DNA of 61,168 nucleotides, taken from contig JAEEQG010000133.1 of assembly GCA_016285185.1 (NCBI GenBank), positions 1 through 61,168 of the forward strand, in the 5' to 3' direction. The first letter of the stretch is position 1. The number at the start of each line of letters is the position of its first letter. Under the pieces are notes generated by a model. The model had not been told where the DNA came from. It did not search any database and worked only from the letters and a program-made list of their open reading frames with translations. Positions 44,137-52,546 of the stretch are shown piece after piece. The position numbers and the translations under genes are program-made. The DNA comes from Spirochaetota bacterium (GTDB lineage: Bacteria > Spirochaetota > Spirochaetia > Treponematales > Treponemataceae).

Positions 44137-45569
44137 TGAAATCATCAATGGAAGAAAGGTTGGAAGAATTAACTCCAAAGGAAATTGTATCCTGTCTTGA
44201 TAAATACATTATCGGGCAGAAAAAAGCCAAAAAAGCGGTTGCAATTGCCCTTCGCAACAGAACACGCAGACTCAAGCTGCCTGATGATATCCGCGAAGAA
44301 ATTGCTCCAAAAAATATTCTTATGATAGGACCGACAGGAGTCGGAAAAACTGAGATTGCCCGCCGTCTTGCAAAGCTTTGCGGTGCACCTTATATAAAAG
44401 TTGAAGCGACAAAATACACCGAAGTTGGCTATGTAGGACGTGATGTTGAATCAATGGTACGCGACCTTATGGCTGTAGGCTACAATATGGTCAAATCTGA
44501 AATGCAGGAACAGATGAAAGTTTCAGTACAGGAAAAAGTTGAAGAAGCTCTGCTCGACCTTTTGTTGCCCGGCAGTGGCAGCAAGCAAAAGACGGAACAA
44601 AAGCATGGAGCTCTTTTTGCCTTGCCTGGTACTGTAAGTTCCGAATCGGCGTCAGAAAACACGGAAAACAATTCCGCTGATATGTCCGCAACACGTGAAA
44701 AGTTCCGAAAGATGCTGCGTGACGGAGTCCTCGAAGACCGTCAGGTTGAAGTCAGCGTCAATCGCAGACAGAATATGCCGACGATGGAGATTTTTGCCGG
44801 CGGCAATATAGAAGACATTGAGTCCAGTATGGCAAGCATCACGAATATGCTTATCGGCGGCCGCTCCAAAAAGAAACTTGTAACTGTAAGAGAAGCCCGA
44901 GAAATACTTACTGCGGAACAATTGGACAAAGTTATTGACCCAGACAAGGTTTGCGACGAAGCACGCTCCCGCGTTGAGCAGATGGGAATAATTTTTATAG
45001 ATGAAATAGATAAGATTGCTGTCCGTGGCGAACGCAGCGGAGGACAGGACGTTTCGCGTGAGGGTGTACAGCGCGATATACTGCCGATTGTTGAAGGTTC
45101 AACCGTTAATACCAAATACGGAGTTGTGGATACAACACACATTCTATTCATTGCTGCAGGTGCATTCAGCGTTTCCAAACCGAGTGATCTTATTCCTGAA
45201 CTTCAGGGACGCTTTCCTCTGCGAGTTGAGCTTGAATCACTCAATGCCGGTGACTTTAAACGCATTCTGGTTGAACCGCACAACGCACTTACAAAACAAT
45301 ATACTGAGCTGCTTGCTACAGAAGGCGTAACACTCACATTCAAAGAAAATGCCATTGAAAAAATGAGTGTACTTGCAGAAGAAGTAAATTCCAGAATGGA
45401 AAACATAGGAGCCCGCCGGCTTCATACAATAATGGAAACACTACTCGAAGACCTGTCTTTCGAAGCGGACGAACATAAAGGTGAAACGATAGAGATAACA
45501 AAAGAGTATGTTGAAGAACGACTTAAAGGAGTATTACAGGATCAGGATTTGTCAAAATACATACTGTAG
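44136..45569 (+). CDS. hslU: ATP-dependent protease ATPase subunit HslU
   Basis: Clp/Hsp100-type unfoldase for HslV. 477 residues. N terminus 'L-T-P-K-E-I-V-S-C-L-D-K-Y-I-I-G-Q' is the family signature, Walker A 'G-P-T-G-V-G-K-T-E' is near residues 65-73, 'K-Y-T-E-V-G-Y-V-G-R-D-V' carries the pore GYVG, the variable I domain runs about 115-250, and Walker B 'I-I-F-I-D-E-I-D-K' is near 287-295. The C-terminal tail 'L-S-K-Y-I-L' docks in HslV. Strong GGAGGAG before the ATG at 44136. The next gene begins the flagellar operon. Confidence 0.95.
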   Translation: MKSSMEERLEELTPKEIVSCLDKYIIGQKKAKKAVAIALRNRTRRLKLPDDIREEIAPKNILMIGPTGVGKTEIARRLAKLCGAPYIKVEATKYTEVGYVGRDVESMVRDLMAVGYNMVKSEMQEQMKVSVQEKVEEALLDLLLPGSGSKQKTEQKHGALFALPGTVSSESASENTENNSADMSATREKFRKMLRDGVLEDRQVEVSVNRRQNMPTMEIFAGGNIEDIESSMASITNMLIGGRSKKKLVTVREAREILTAEQLDKVIDPDKVCDEARSRVEQMGIIFIDEIDKIAVRGERSGGQDVSREGVQRDILPIVEGSTVNTKYGVVDTTHILFIAAGAFSVSKPSDLIPELQGRFPLRVELESLNAGDFKRILVEPHNALTKQYTELLATEGVTLTFKENAIEKMSVLAEEVNSRMENIGARRLHTIMETLLEDLSFEADEHKGETIEITKEYVEERLKGVLQDQDLSKYIL

Positions 45570-45581
45570 TTGCAAAAAAAC

Positions 45582-45608
45582 TTAAGTCTGTTTTTTGCTC
45601 ACCGATAA
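45582..45608 (+). promoter_or_regulatory. Sigma-28-type promoter of the flgB operon
   Basis: TTAAGTCT (45582-45589), exactly 11 bases, ACCGATAA (45601-45608): 6/8 and 7/8 against TAAAGTTT and GCCGATAA. It lies 25 bases before flgB in the only gap between hslU and the flagellar genes. Confidence 0.7.
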
Positions 45609-45633
45609 TTAGAGTAGGAAGGTCAAAAGAAAA

Positions 45634-46047
45634 ATGAATAGTTTTACAAGAACTACAGATTTGTTACACAGAGCCATGGATGTCAGTACATTGCGCTATC
45701 AGGTAACGGCACAGAATCTTGCAAACTCTGAAGTTCCTAATTTCAAGAGAGTTGAAGTCAACTTTGAAAGTGAACTCAAAAGAGCACTTGATTCAGAAAA
45801 AAATGCAAAAGATGCATTTGTCATGAAAACTACTGATCCGCGCCATATACAGTCTTCCGTTCCGGTTGATTACCGTTCAGTTCAGCCGCGCAGAGTACGT
45901 GATTACCTGACAACCGCAAAGGCAAACGGTAACAATGTTGACGCCGAAACAGAAGCAATGAATGTTCTTAAGACACAGCTGAACTACCAGCTTTTGACAC
46001 AATTACAAAGTTTTGAGTTTTCACAGGTAAAATCTGTATTAAAGTAG
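45634..46047 (+). CDS. flgB: Flagellar basal-body rod protein FlgB
   Basis: Proximal rod subunit, 137 residues, exported by the flagellar type III system and assembled in the periplasm. The N-terminal rod motif 'Y-Q-V-T-A-Q-N-L-A-N-S-E-V-P-N-F-K' (about 22-38) and C-terminal 'L-N-Y-Q-L-L-T-Q-L' helix are typical. It opens the flagellar operon and is followed by flgC after 11 bases. An AGGAAGG lies about 10 bases before the ATG. Confidence 0.93.
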   Translation: MNSFTRTTDLLHRAMDVSTLRYQVTAQNLANSEVPNFKRVEVNFESELKRALDSEKNAKDAFVMKTTDPRHIQSSVPVDYRSVQPRRVRDYLTTAKANGNNVDAETEAMNVLKTQLNYQLLTQLQSFEFSQVKSVLK

Positions 46048-46058
46048 GAGAATAAAAA

Positions 46059-46517
46059 ATGGGTCTTTTTACCAGTATTAATATAGCAGCAACAGGAATG
46101 AGCGTTGAACGTCTCAGAACAGATGTTATTTCCGATAACATAGCAAACGCAACAACCACCCGTACTCAGGACGGCGGACCATTCAAACGTTCTCGTGTTG
46201 TTGTTGAATCAATCGGCACAGATTTGACCTGGAGAACACCGTTTGTTCCCGAAGAACTTGACGGTGGTGTTGGCAGAGGTGTCCGTGTACGTGCTATCGA
46301 AAAAGACCTTGAGACCGAAGGTAAACTTGTTTATGATCCTACACATCCTGATGCAATTAAAAGCGGACCTAATACCGGATACGTAGAATATCCGAATGTA
46401 AATATAGTAAACGAAATGGTAGATTTGATATCTGCCTCACGTTCATACGAAGCAAATTCATCTGTTGTTCAGGGCTCAAAAGAAATGTTCGCAAAAGCCC
46501 TTGAAATCGGGAGGTAA
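46059..46517 (+). CDS. flgC: Flagellar basal-body rod protein FlgC
   Basis: Rod protein, 152 residues. 'A-A-T-G-M-S-V-E-R-L-R-T-D-V-I-S-D-N-I-A-N-A' (about 8-29) is the FlgC N terminus, and the C terminus 'V-N-E-M-V-D-L-I-S-A-S-R-S-Y-E-A-N' is the conserved rod/hook-family motif. Part of the rod between MS ring and hook. GGAG precedes the start. Confidence 0.95.
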   Translation: MGLFTSINIAATGMSVERLRTDVISDNIANATTTRTQDGGPFKRSRVVVESIGTDLTWRTPFVPEELDGGVGRGVRVRAIEKDLETEGKLVYDPTHPDAIKSGPNTGYVEYPNVNIVNEMVDLISASRSYEANSSVVQGSKEMFAKALEIGR

Positions 46518-46520
46518 TAG

Positions 46521-46868
46521 ATGATTCAAACTTCTTTGGGAACATTGAACCTTGTAAGGACTAATCCTGCGCATATCGGTTCTGAACCATTGACATCAGT
46601 TATGGCACAGCCCCTTAGAAAAGAAAAGGAGACTGCAAAAAGCGAGAAAAATTCCTTTGAATCTTTTCTTATGGGTGCAATGGATTCCGTAAGCAACAAG
46701 CAGATAGAAAGTGATAAAATAGCACAGCAGCTGATAGTTGACCCTGACTCAGTTGATGTACATGATGTTACTATTGCTATGGCACAGGCAAGCCTTTCTT
46801 TGAATCTTGCTCAGACGGTAATAGACAGGGTAGTTAAGGATTGGAACGAAATTACTACTACAAGATAA
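46521..46868 (+). CDS. fliE: Flagellar hook-basal body protein FliE
   Basis: Adapter between the MS ring and the rod, 115 residues. The FliE pattern is clear in the second half: 'S-F-E-S-F-L-M-G-A-M-D-S-V', 'D-P-D-S-V-D-V-H-D-V-T-I-A-M-A-Q-A-S-L-S-L'. GAGGT lies 8 bases before the ATG, inside the end of flgC. A 91-base gap follows before fliF. Confidence 0.92.
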   Translation: MIQTSLGTLNLVRTNPAHIGSEPLTSVMAQPLRKEKETAKSEKNSFESFLMGAMDSVSNKQIESDKIAQQLIVDPDSVDVHDVTIAMAQASLSLNLAQTVIDRVVKDWNEITTTR

Positions 46869-46896
46869 AGAAAAATAAAGTAATTTCTGGTAAATA

Positions 46897-46929
46897 TGAT
46901 AACTTAGAGTTATAATAATATAGTTATCA
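46897..46929. repeat. Inverted repeat in the fliE-fliF gap
   Basis: TGATAACT (46897-46904) and AGTTATCA (46922-46929) are exact complements 17 bases apart, with TATAAT (46911-46916) between them. Just upstream, TAAAG (46876) and GATAA (46898-46902) lie at sigma-28 spacing. May be a secondary promoter with an operator, or an mRNA hairpin. Confidence 0.45.
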
Positions 46930-46959
46930 ATATGAAGTATCGTTCACGGGAGGGGTATC

Positions 46960-48666
46960 ATGAACGAATGGCTTAATAAAGTACTTACACGAATTAAGGA
47001 ATTATGGGCAAAGTGGTCGCTGGTTCAACGCATTATTTTAATCGGCATAATTGTTGTAGCAATTGTTGCGTTGATAGTGATTACACGGGTTTCTTCAAGC
47101 CCTAGTGCAGTTCCTCTTTTCAACGTGGCCATCACGGACGAAGCAGCACGCGACAAAATCCTTTATCGCTTAAGCGAAGAAAATGTTTCAGCAAGCGTAA
47201 CGGCTGACGGAAAAATTACCGTTGAGAGCGAATCTACCGCACGCAGAATGAGATCAATTCTTATTCGTGAGGATTTGGTTCCTACAAATGTTGACCCATG
47301 GGATCTTTTTGATGCTCAGCAGAGTTGGTCAATAACCGATTTTGAGCGTAATGTAAATCTGCGCCGTTCAATTACAAATCTTGTAACACAGCATATTGAA
47401 GCACTTGATGACGTAGACAAGGCAAATGTTGTTATCACAATGCCTGAAAAAGAACTTTTTGAAGCAGATCAGAACGATGTCACAGCAAGTGTAATCATTT
47501 TTCAAAAACCCGGAAGCGATATTCTCACAAACAGAAAAAAAGTTGAAGGTATTCAGAAACTTCTCATTAAAGCTGTAGAAGGTCTTACTGCAGATAATAT
47601 TACCATTTCTGATAAAGATGGAAACATCCTCAATGATTTTGAAGGAATGGCCGAATTCGACAGGCTTTCACTTGTAGAAAAACATCAGAAAGCTATACAA
47701 AAGCAGGAAGCGTATTACCGTGCTCAGGTTCTCAAAGCATTGCAGGCAACTTTTGGTCCAGACCGCGTGCGCGATTTGAACGTAAAAGTCGAGATGGACA
47801 TTTCAAAAAGAACTGTTGAAGATAGAAAGATTACTCCTATCGAGATGAGACCCGATAACCCGGATACCCCTTATGATGAGTCCGAATACGTTGAATCAGT
47901 AACAGTTTCATCCGAGACTGTCACAAAACGCTGGACAGGAACAGGATACAACCCCGAAGGTCCTGCCGGTGTAGAGGGACAGAATCCTCCTGTTTATTCC
48001 GATATGTCAAATTTGTATGGAACGACAGAAGAATCCGGCGTAAAGAAAAATCAAGATTATAACGTTACTATTACAAATTCCGAAAAAAGCCCCACAATAG
48101 ATAGAATTACTGTTTCAGTAAACATTGACGGTACCTGGAATGTAAAAAATGATGATGACGGCAATCCTGTAATTGAAAAAGGCCGTATAGTTCGTGAATA
48201 TACCCCTATAAGCGAAATTGTTCTTGAAGATGTTACAAAACAGGTTCAGGATGCGGTCGGTTACAACAGGTTGCGAGGTGACTCAGTTTCTGTCGTAAAT
48301 ATCCCCTTTGACCGTCAGGAACAGTTTGACAAAGAAGACGCGCTTTATCTCAAACAGCTGCAGACAAGACAGACTTTGTTCTGGTCGGCAATCGCCCTTG
48401 TTGCAATTCTTCTTCTCTTTGTCATATTCAGATTTATCAGTCGCGAAAGAGAACGCCGCCGCCGTCTGCGCGAAGAAGAAGAACTTCGCCGTCACCAGAT
48501 GGAACGCGAACGTGCCTTGTTCGAAGCAGAACAGGCAGGTATGGAAGTTTCCATGTCCGCCGAAGAACGAAGCAGACTCGAATTGCAGGAAAATGCAATT
48601 ACTATGGCAAAAGAACATCCGGAAGATGTTGCATTGCTTATCCGAACCTGGTTAATGGAGGAATAG
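46960..48666 (+). CDS. fliF: Flagellar MS-ring protein FliF
   Basis: 568-residue inner-membrane ring protein. Membrane spans at about 23-43 and 470-490 enclose the periplasmic ring-building motifs ('L-S-E-E-N-V-S-A-S-V' and 'A-N-V-V-I-T-M-P-E'). The C terminus after the second span is cytoplasmic and highly charged ('R-E-R-E-R-R-R-R-L-R-E-E-E-E'); its last part contacts FliG. GGGAGG precedes the ATG by about 7 bases. First gene after the one sizeable gap in the operon. Confidence 0.95.
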   Translation: MNEWLNKVLTRIKELWAKWSLVQRIILIGIIVVAIVALIVITRVSSSPSAVPLFNVAITDEAARDKILYRLSEENVSASVTADGKITVESESTARRMRSILIREDLVPTNVDPWDLFDAQQSWSITDFERNVNLRRSITNLVTQHIEALDDVDKANVVITMPEKELFEADQNDVTASVIIFQKPGSDILTNRKKVEGIQKLLIKAVEGLTADNITISDKDGNILNDFEGMAEFDRLSLVEKHQKAIQKQEAYYRAQVLKALQATFGPDRVRDLNVKVEMDISKRTVEDRKITPIEMRPDNPDTPYDESEYVESVTVSSETVTKRWTGTGYNPEGPAGVEGQNPPVYSDMSNLYGTTEESGVKKNQDYNVTITNSEKSPTIDRITVSVNIDGTWNVKNDDDGNPVIEKGRIVREYTPISEIVLEDVTKQVQDAVGYNRLRGDSVSVVNIPFDRQEQFDKEDALYLKQLQTRQTLFWSAIALVAILLLFVIFRFISRERERRRRLREEEELRRHQMERERALFEAEQAGMEVSMSAEERSRLELQENAITMAKEHPEDVALLIRTWLMEE

Positions 48667-48667
48667 A

Positions 48668-49726
48668 ATGGCAGCTACAACAACAACAACCGAAAAGAAA
48701 AGTTCCAGTAAGAATAAAAAAGATTATAGCAAATTATCAGGAAAACAAAAGGCTGCAATCTTCCTTGTTTCACTTGGTTCGGAAATTTCGTCCGAAATCT
48801 TCAAGCACTTACGCGAAGACGAGGTAGAAACACTTACTTTTGAAATTGCAAGACTGGACACAGTTGAAGCTGAATTCAAAGATGCTGTTCTGGAAGAATT
48901 CCAGCAGCTCATGAGTGCCCAAAACTTCATTACAACCGGTGGTATCGACTTTGCTCGTGAGCTTTTGGAAAAATCACTCGGAAGTCAAAAGGCAATCGAT
49001 ATTATCAACCGTCTTACAAGTTCGTTGCAGGTACGTCCGTTCGACTTTATCCGCCGTACTGACCCTGCCCACTTGCTTAACTTTATCCAGCAGGAACACC
49101 CGCAGACAATAGCCCTTATTCTTGCTTACCTTGAGCCAAACAAGGCATCCGTTATTCTGCAGAACCTGCCTGAAGAAATACAGAGCGATGTTGCACGTCG
49201 TATCGCAACGATGGACCGCACATCACCTGATGTTCTCCGTGAAGTTGAACGCGTTCTTGAAAAGAAACTTTCAAGCTTGTCAAGTGAAGACTACACTGCA
49301 GCCGGTGGTGTTGAAAGCATCGTTGAAATTCTTAACCTTGTTGACCGTTCTTCCGAAAAAACGATTATCGAATCTTTGGAAGAAGAAGATCCGGATTTGG
49401 CGGAAGAAATCAAAAAGAGAATGTTCGTATTCGAAGATATCGTTATGCTCGACGACCGCGCTATTCAGAAAGTTATGCGTGAAGTTGATACACAGGAACT
49501 GGCAAAAGCGCTTAAAGCTGTCGATACTGAAGTACAGGACAAAATCTTCCGCAACATGTCAAAACGTGCTGCTGCCATGCTCAAAGAAGATATGGAATTC
49601 ATGGGACCGGTACGCTTGAAGGATGTAGAAGAATCACAGCAGAAGATTGTATCTACAATCAGGCGTCTTGAAGACTCCGGTGAAATTGTTATTGCACGTT
49701 CCGGCGAAGACGAACTGGTTGTATAA
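48668..49726 (+). CDS. fliG: Flagellar motor switch protein FliG
   Basis: 352 residues. Rotor protein that takes torque from the stator. 'L-S-G-K-Q-K-A-A-I-F-L-V-S-L-G' starts the FliG-N domain (about 20-35), 'E-H-P-Q-T-I-A-L-I-L-A-Y-L' is the middle-domain EHPQ motif (about 145-157), and the charged torque helix 'D-D-R-A-I-Q-K-V-M-R-E-V-D' (about 255-270) is intact. Treponemes carry two fliG genes; this operon copy corresponds to the one next to fliF. GGAGG lies just before the start, inside fliF. Confidence 0.95.
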   Translation: MAATTTTTEKKSSSKNKKDYSKLSGKQKAAIFLVSLGSEISSEIFKHLREDEVETLTFEIARLDTVEAEFKDAVLEEFQQLMSAQNFITTGGIDFARELLEKSLGSQKAIDIINRLTSSLQVRPFDFIRRTDPAHLLNFIQQEHPQTIALILAYLEPNKASVILQNLPEEIQSDVARRIATMDRTSPDVLREVERVLEKKLSSLSSEDYTAAGGVESIVEILNLVDRSSEKTIIESLEEEDPDLAEEIKKRMFVFEDIVMLDDRAIQKVMREVDTQELAKALKAVDTEVQDKIFRNMSKRAAAMLKEDMEFMGPVRLKDVEESQQKIVSTIRRLEDSGEIVIARSGEDELVV

Positions 49727-49751
49727 AAATATTGTAGTGATGAGGTAAAAT

Positions 49752-50681
49752 ATGGCAAAATCTGTTTTTCGTCCAAACGAAATTACTCCTGTTCAGGACA
49801 AGATAATGTTAAAGCTTTCTCACACCTATGCAGAAGAAGAGGAAGCAGAAGTTGTCGATGAAACACCTGAATATACAGGTCCTACCGTAGAGGATATACA
49901 GCGCGAAGCCGAAGCTTTCAAAGCTCAGTGGGAAGATGAAAAACAGAAGCTTATCGAGCAGGCCAAAGCTGAGGCTGAAAAAATCATTGGCGATGCAAAA
50001 GAAGCTGCCTTTGAGGAAGTAAAACGTCAGAGTGATCAGGCTCAGATTATCAAAACACAGGCATCCGATGAAGCAGACCGCATTCTCAAAGAAGCCCGTT
50101 CCGAAGCCGAAAAGCTCGTTCTCGAAGCACGTGCTACAAAAGAAGAGATAACAAATTCCGCTTACAAAGAAGGTCGTGATTCAGGTCACGAAGAAGGCTA
50201 TAAGGAAGGACGTGCCGAAGCACAGCGCCTTATCGACAGACTTCACCTCATGATTGAAAAAATCATGGACAAACGTGTACAAATTCTTTCAGAAACGGAA
50301 CAGCAGATTGTAAACCTTGTTCTTTTGATGACAAGAAAAATCGTTAAAGTTATTTCCGAAAATCAGCGCAATGTTGTAATGACAAATATCGTACAGGCAT
50401 TGCGGAAGGTAAAAGGAAGAGGAGATGTTCTTATTCGTGTAAATATGGCGGAACTTGCTCTTACTTCGGAACACTCGAAGGAATTCCTTTCTGCTGCTGA
50501 AAATGTAAAGAATATTACGATTGTAGAAGATTCTTCCGTAGAAAAAGGCGGCTGTATTATCGAAACAGACTTTGGTTCTATCGATGCACGTATTTCTAGC
50601 CAGTTGGCAGAACTTGAACAGAAGATTCTCGATATTTCTCCAATTAAGACGAATATCAAGCAGTCAATCACTTCGGAATAG
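49752..50681 (+). CDS. fliH: Flagellar export-apparatus stator protein FliH
   Basis: 309 residues, cytoplasmic. A long coiled coil (about 50-140) rich in Ala, Glu, Lys ('A-K-A-E-A-E-K-I-I-G-D-A-K-E-A-A') leads into a FliH/YscL-type C-terminal domain (about 155-300) with 'E-E-G-Y-K-E-G-R-A-E-A' and 'C-I-I-E-T-D-F-G-S-I-D-A-R'. It holds FliI on the export gate. 25-base gap after fliG; 5-base gap before fliI. Confidence 0.9.
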   Translation: MAKSVFRPNEITPVQDKIMLKLSHTYAEEEEAEVVDETPEYTGPTVEDIQREAEAFKAQWEDEKQKLIEQAKAEAEKIIGDAKEAAFEEVKRQSDQAQIIKTQASDEADRILKEARSEAEKLVLEARATKEEITNSAYKEGRDSGHEEGYKEGRAEAQRLIDRLHLMIEKIMDKRVQILSETEQQIVNLVLLMTRKIVKVISENQRNVVMTNIVQALRKVKGRGDVLIRVNMAELALTSEHSKEFLSAAENVKNITIVEDSSVEKGGCIIETDFGSIDARISSQLAELEQKILDISPIKTNIKQSITSE

Positions 50682-50686
50682 ATTTT

Positions 50687-52027
50687 ATGATAGACATTTT
50701 TGATAAATACATTGAAAGTGTTAAAAATACCGAAACAATCCTTTTTAACGGTCTCGTATCACGTGTCCGAGGAATGCTAATAGAAAGCAACGGACCTCAA
50801 TCTGTTATAGGTGAAATCTGTTATATAAAAATATCCCGTACAGGTGAATCAATTCCTGCTGAAGTAATAGGACTTGATGGAAAAATCGTTCAGCTTATGG
50901 CATTCGGCGAAACAAAAGGAATCGAAATCGGCTGCAAAGTAGTGGCAACCGGTTCTGTACTTAAAGTTGGCGTAGGTAAACAGCTCTTGGGACGCGTTCT
51001 CGACTGCATGGGCAAAGCCGCCGACGGAAAAAAAGAAGTTGCTCCTGAAACTTTTTATCCTGCAATCGCGTCTCCTCCCGACCCGATGAGCAGAAGATCC
51101 ATAAAAAAACGCATTGTAACCGGCATCCGTGCTATAGATTCGTTGTTAGCCATTGGCGAAGGACAGCGCATGGGTATTTTTGCCGGTTCAGGCGTTGGAA
51201 AGTCCACACTTCTCGGCATGATTGCGCGTAATACAAATGCAGATGTAAACGTAATCGCGCTTATAGGCGAACGTGGTCGTGAAGTTATAGACTTTTTGGA
51301 ACGCGATTTAGGCGAAGAAGGACTCAAACGTTCTGTCGTAGTTGAGGCAACCTCCGACCAGTCACCGCTCGCAAGAATCCGAGGTGCATACACAGCAACC
51401 GCAATCGCCGAATACTTCCGTGACCAGGGCAAAAACGTTATGCTCATGTTTGACTCTGTAACACGTTTTGCAAAAGCCCAGCGCGAAATAGGACTTGCAA
51501 TCGGTGAGCCGCCTGCAACGCGAGGCTACACACCGAGTGTTTTTGAAACTCTACCGAAGCTTTTGGAACGCAGCGGCACAGCCCAGAAAGGATCAATCAC
51601 GGCATTTTACACCGTTCTCGTTGACGGTGACGACATGGACGAACCTATTTCGGATACAGTACGCGGAATTCTCGACGGGCACGTTATTTTGAGCCGCAGA
51701 CTTGCGGAAGCCCGTCATTACCCTGCAATCGATGTTCTTGCCTCAATAAGCCGTCTTGCAAACCGTGTAAGTGGCGAAAAAACAAAAGAAGCCTGTGCAT
51801 ATGTGCGAAAGCTCATGGCAACCTATGCCGAATCTGAAGATATAATAAATGTAGGTGCATATCAAAAAGGTTCAAATCCTAACATCGACCTTGCAATCGA
51901 TGCGCACGAAAGCATTGATTCATTCCTCGAACAGGAAGAATTTGAACAGGTAACGATAGACGACACCATCCAAAAACTTGCGGAATTAGCACATATCGAG
52001 ATTCCTCAGGAAGAATATAATGTATGA
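50687..52027 (+). CDS. fliI: Flagellum-specific ATPase FliI
   Basis: 446 residues, F1-beta-like hexameric ATPase of the type III export apparatus. Walker A 'G-S-G-V-G-K-S-T' (about 166-173), 'G-E-R-G-R-E-V' (catalytic Glu, about 191-197), Walker B 'V-M-L-M-F-D-S-V-T-R' (about 249-258) and 'P-A-T-R-G-Y-T-P-S-V-F' are intact. Overlaps fliJ by 4 bases. Confidence 0.96.
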   Translation: MIDIFDKYIESVKNTETILFNGLVSRVRGMLIESNGPQSVIGEICYIKISRTGESIPAEVIGLDGKIVQLMAFGETKGIEIGCKVVATGSVLKVGVGKQLLGRVLDCMGKAADGKKEVAPETFYPAIASPPDPMSRRSIKKRIVTGIRAIDSLLAIGEGQRMGIFAGSGVGKSTLLGMIARNTNADVNVIALIGERGREVIDFLERDLGEEGLKRSVVVEATSDQSPLARIRGAYTATAIAEYFRDQGKNVMLMFDSVTRFAKAQREIGLAIGEPPATRGYTPSVFETLPKLLERSGTAQKGSITAFYTVLVDGDDMDEPISDTVRGILDGHVILSRRLAEARHYPAIDVLASISRLANRVSGEKTKEACAYVRKLMATYAESEDIINVGAYQKGSNPNIDLAIDAHESIDSFLEQEEFEQVTIDDTIQKLAELAHIEIPQEEYNV

Positions 52028-52443
52028 AAAAATTTGCTTTTTCTCTGCAAAAAATCCTCGACCTTAAAGAGTTTTCAGAAGAACAGGCAAAGATTGCGCT
52101 TGCTCAGGCAATCGCAAATTCTGACCGTATCAAAGCCGAACTTAAAACAATCGCAGAAAAACGCGTAGAATCCAATAATCAACGTTCATTCTGCAAGAAT
52201 ATGCAGGATCTTGTTATAATCGAAAACTACATTAACCGTCTTGATGTACAGAAAGAAAACCTGCTGGAAGAATTAGCCGCGGCTAAACTTGTAATAGAAG
52301 AAAAACGAAAAGCTATGTACGAGACAATGAAAGAACGAAAGGTACTTACCAAGCTCAAAGACAAGAAAAAGTCCGAATACCGTAAACTCGTAAATCAGGA
52401 AGAAGCCGCCATCCTGGATGATATAGCGAACACACCTCAGTAA
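52024..52443 (+). CDS. fliJ: Flagellar export chaperone-like protein FliJ
   Basis: 139 residues, almost entirely charged coiled coil, no membrane span. 'F-S-L-Q-K-I-L-D-L-K-E-F' at the N terminus is typical of FliJ ('L-x-x-L-L-x-x-K'). It is the stalk of the FliI hexamer. Low sequence conservation, so the call leans on position after fliI (ATGA overlap). Last gene of the operon; no terminator is evident behind it. Confidence 0.85.
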   Translation: MKKFAFSLQKILDLKEFSEEQAKIALAQAIANSDRIKAELKTIAEKRVESNNQRSFCKNMQDLVIIENYINRLDVQKENLLEELAAAKLVIEEKRKAMYETMKERKVLTKLKDKKKSEYRKLVNQEEAAILDDIANTPQ

Positions 52444-52479
52444 AATACAATATTTTAAATGTTTACATATCGAAAATGT

Positions 52480-52508
52480 TTTACAAATATTTGTTTTTGT
52501 ATTAGAAT
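52480..52508 (+). promoter_or_regulatory. Promoter of the PAP2-like gene
   Basis: TTTACA (52480-52485), 17 bases, TAGAAT (52503-52508). Starts a new transcript after the flagellar operon. Confidence 0.6.
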
Positions 52509-52546
52509 TCCAGATAATAAAAATTCGTAATAACTTGGGAAACATT

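Noticed and set aside
45572-45598. GCAAAAAA...TTTTTTGC hairpin as a terminator between hslU and flgB
   Set aside because: Almost all A-T pairs and no T run after the stem; the same bases are better read as the sigma-28-type promoter.
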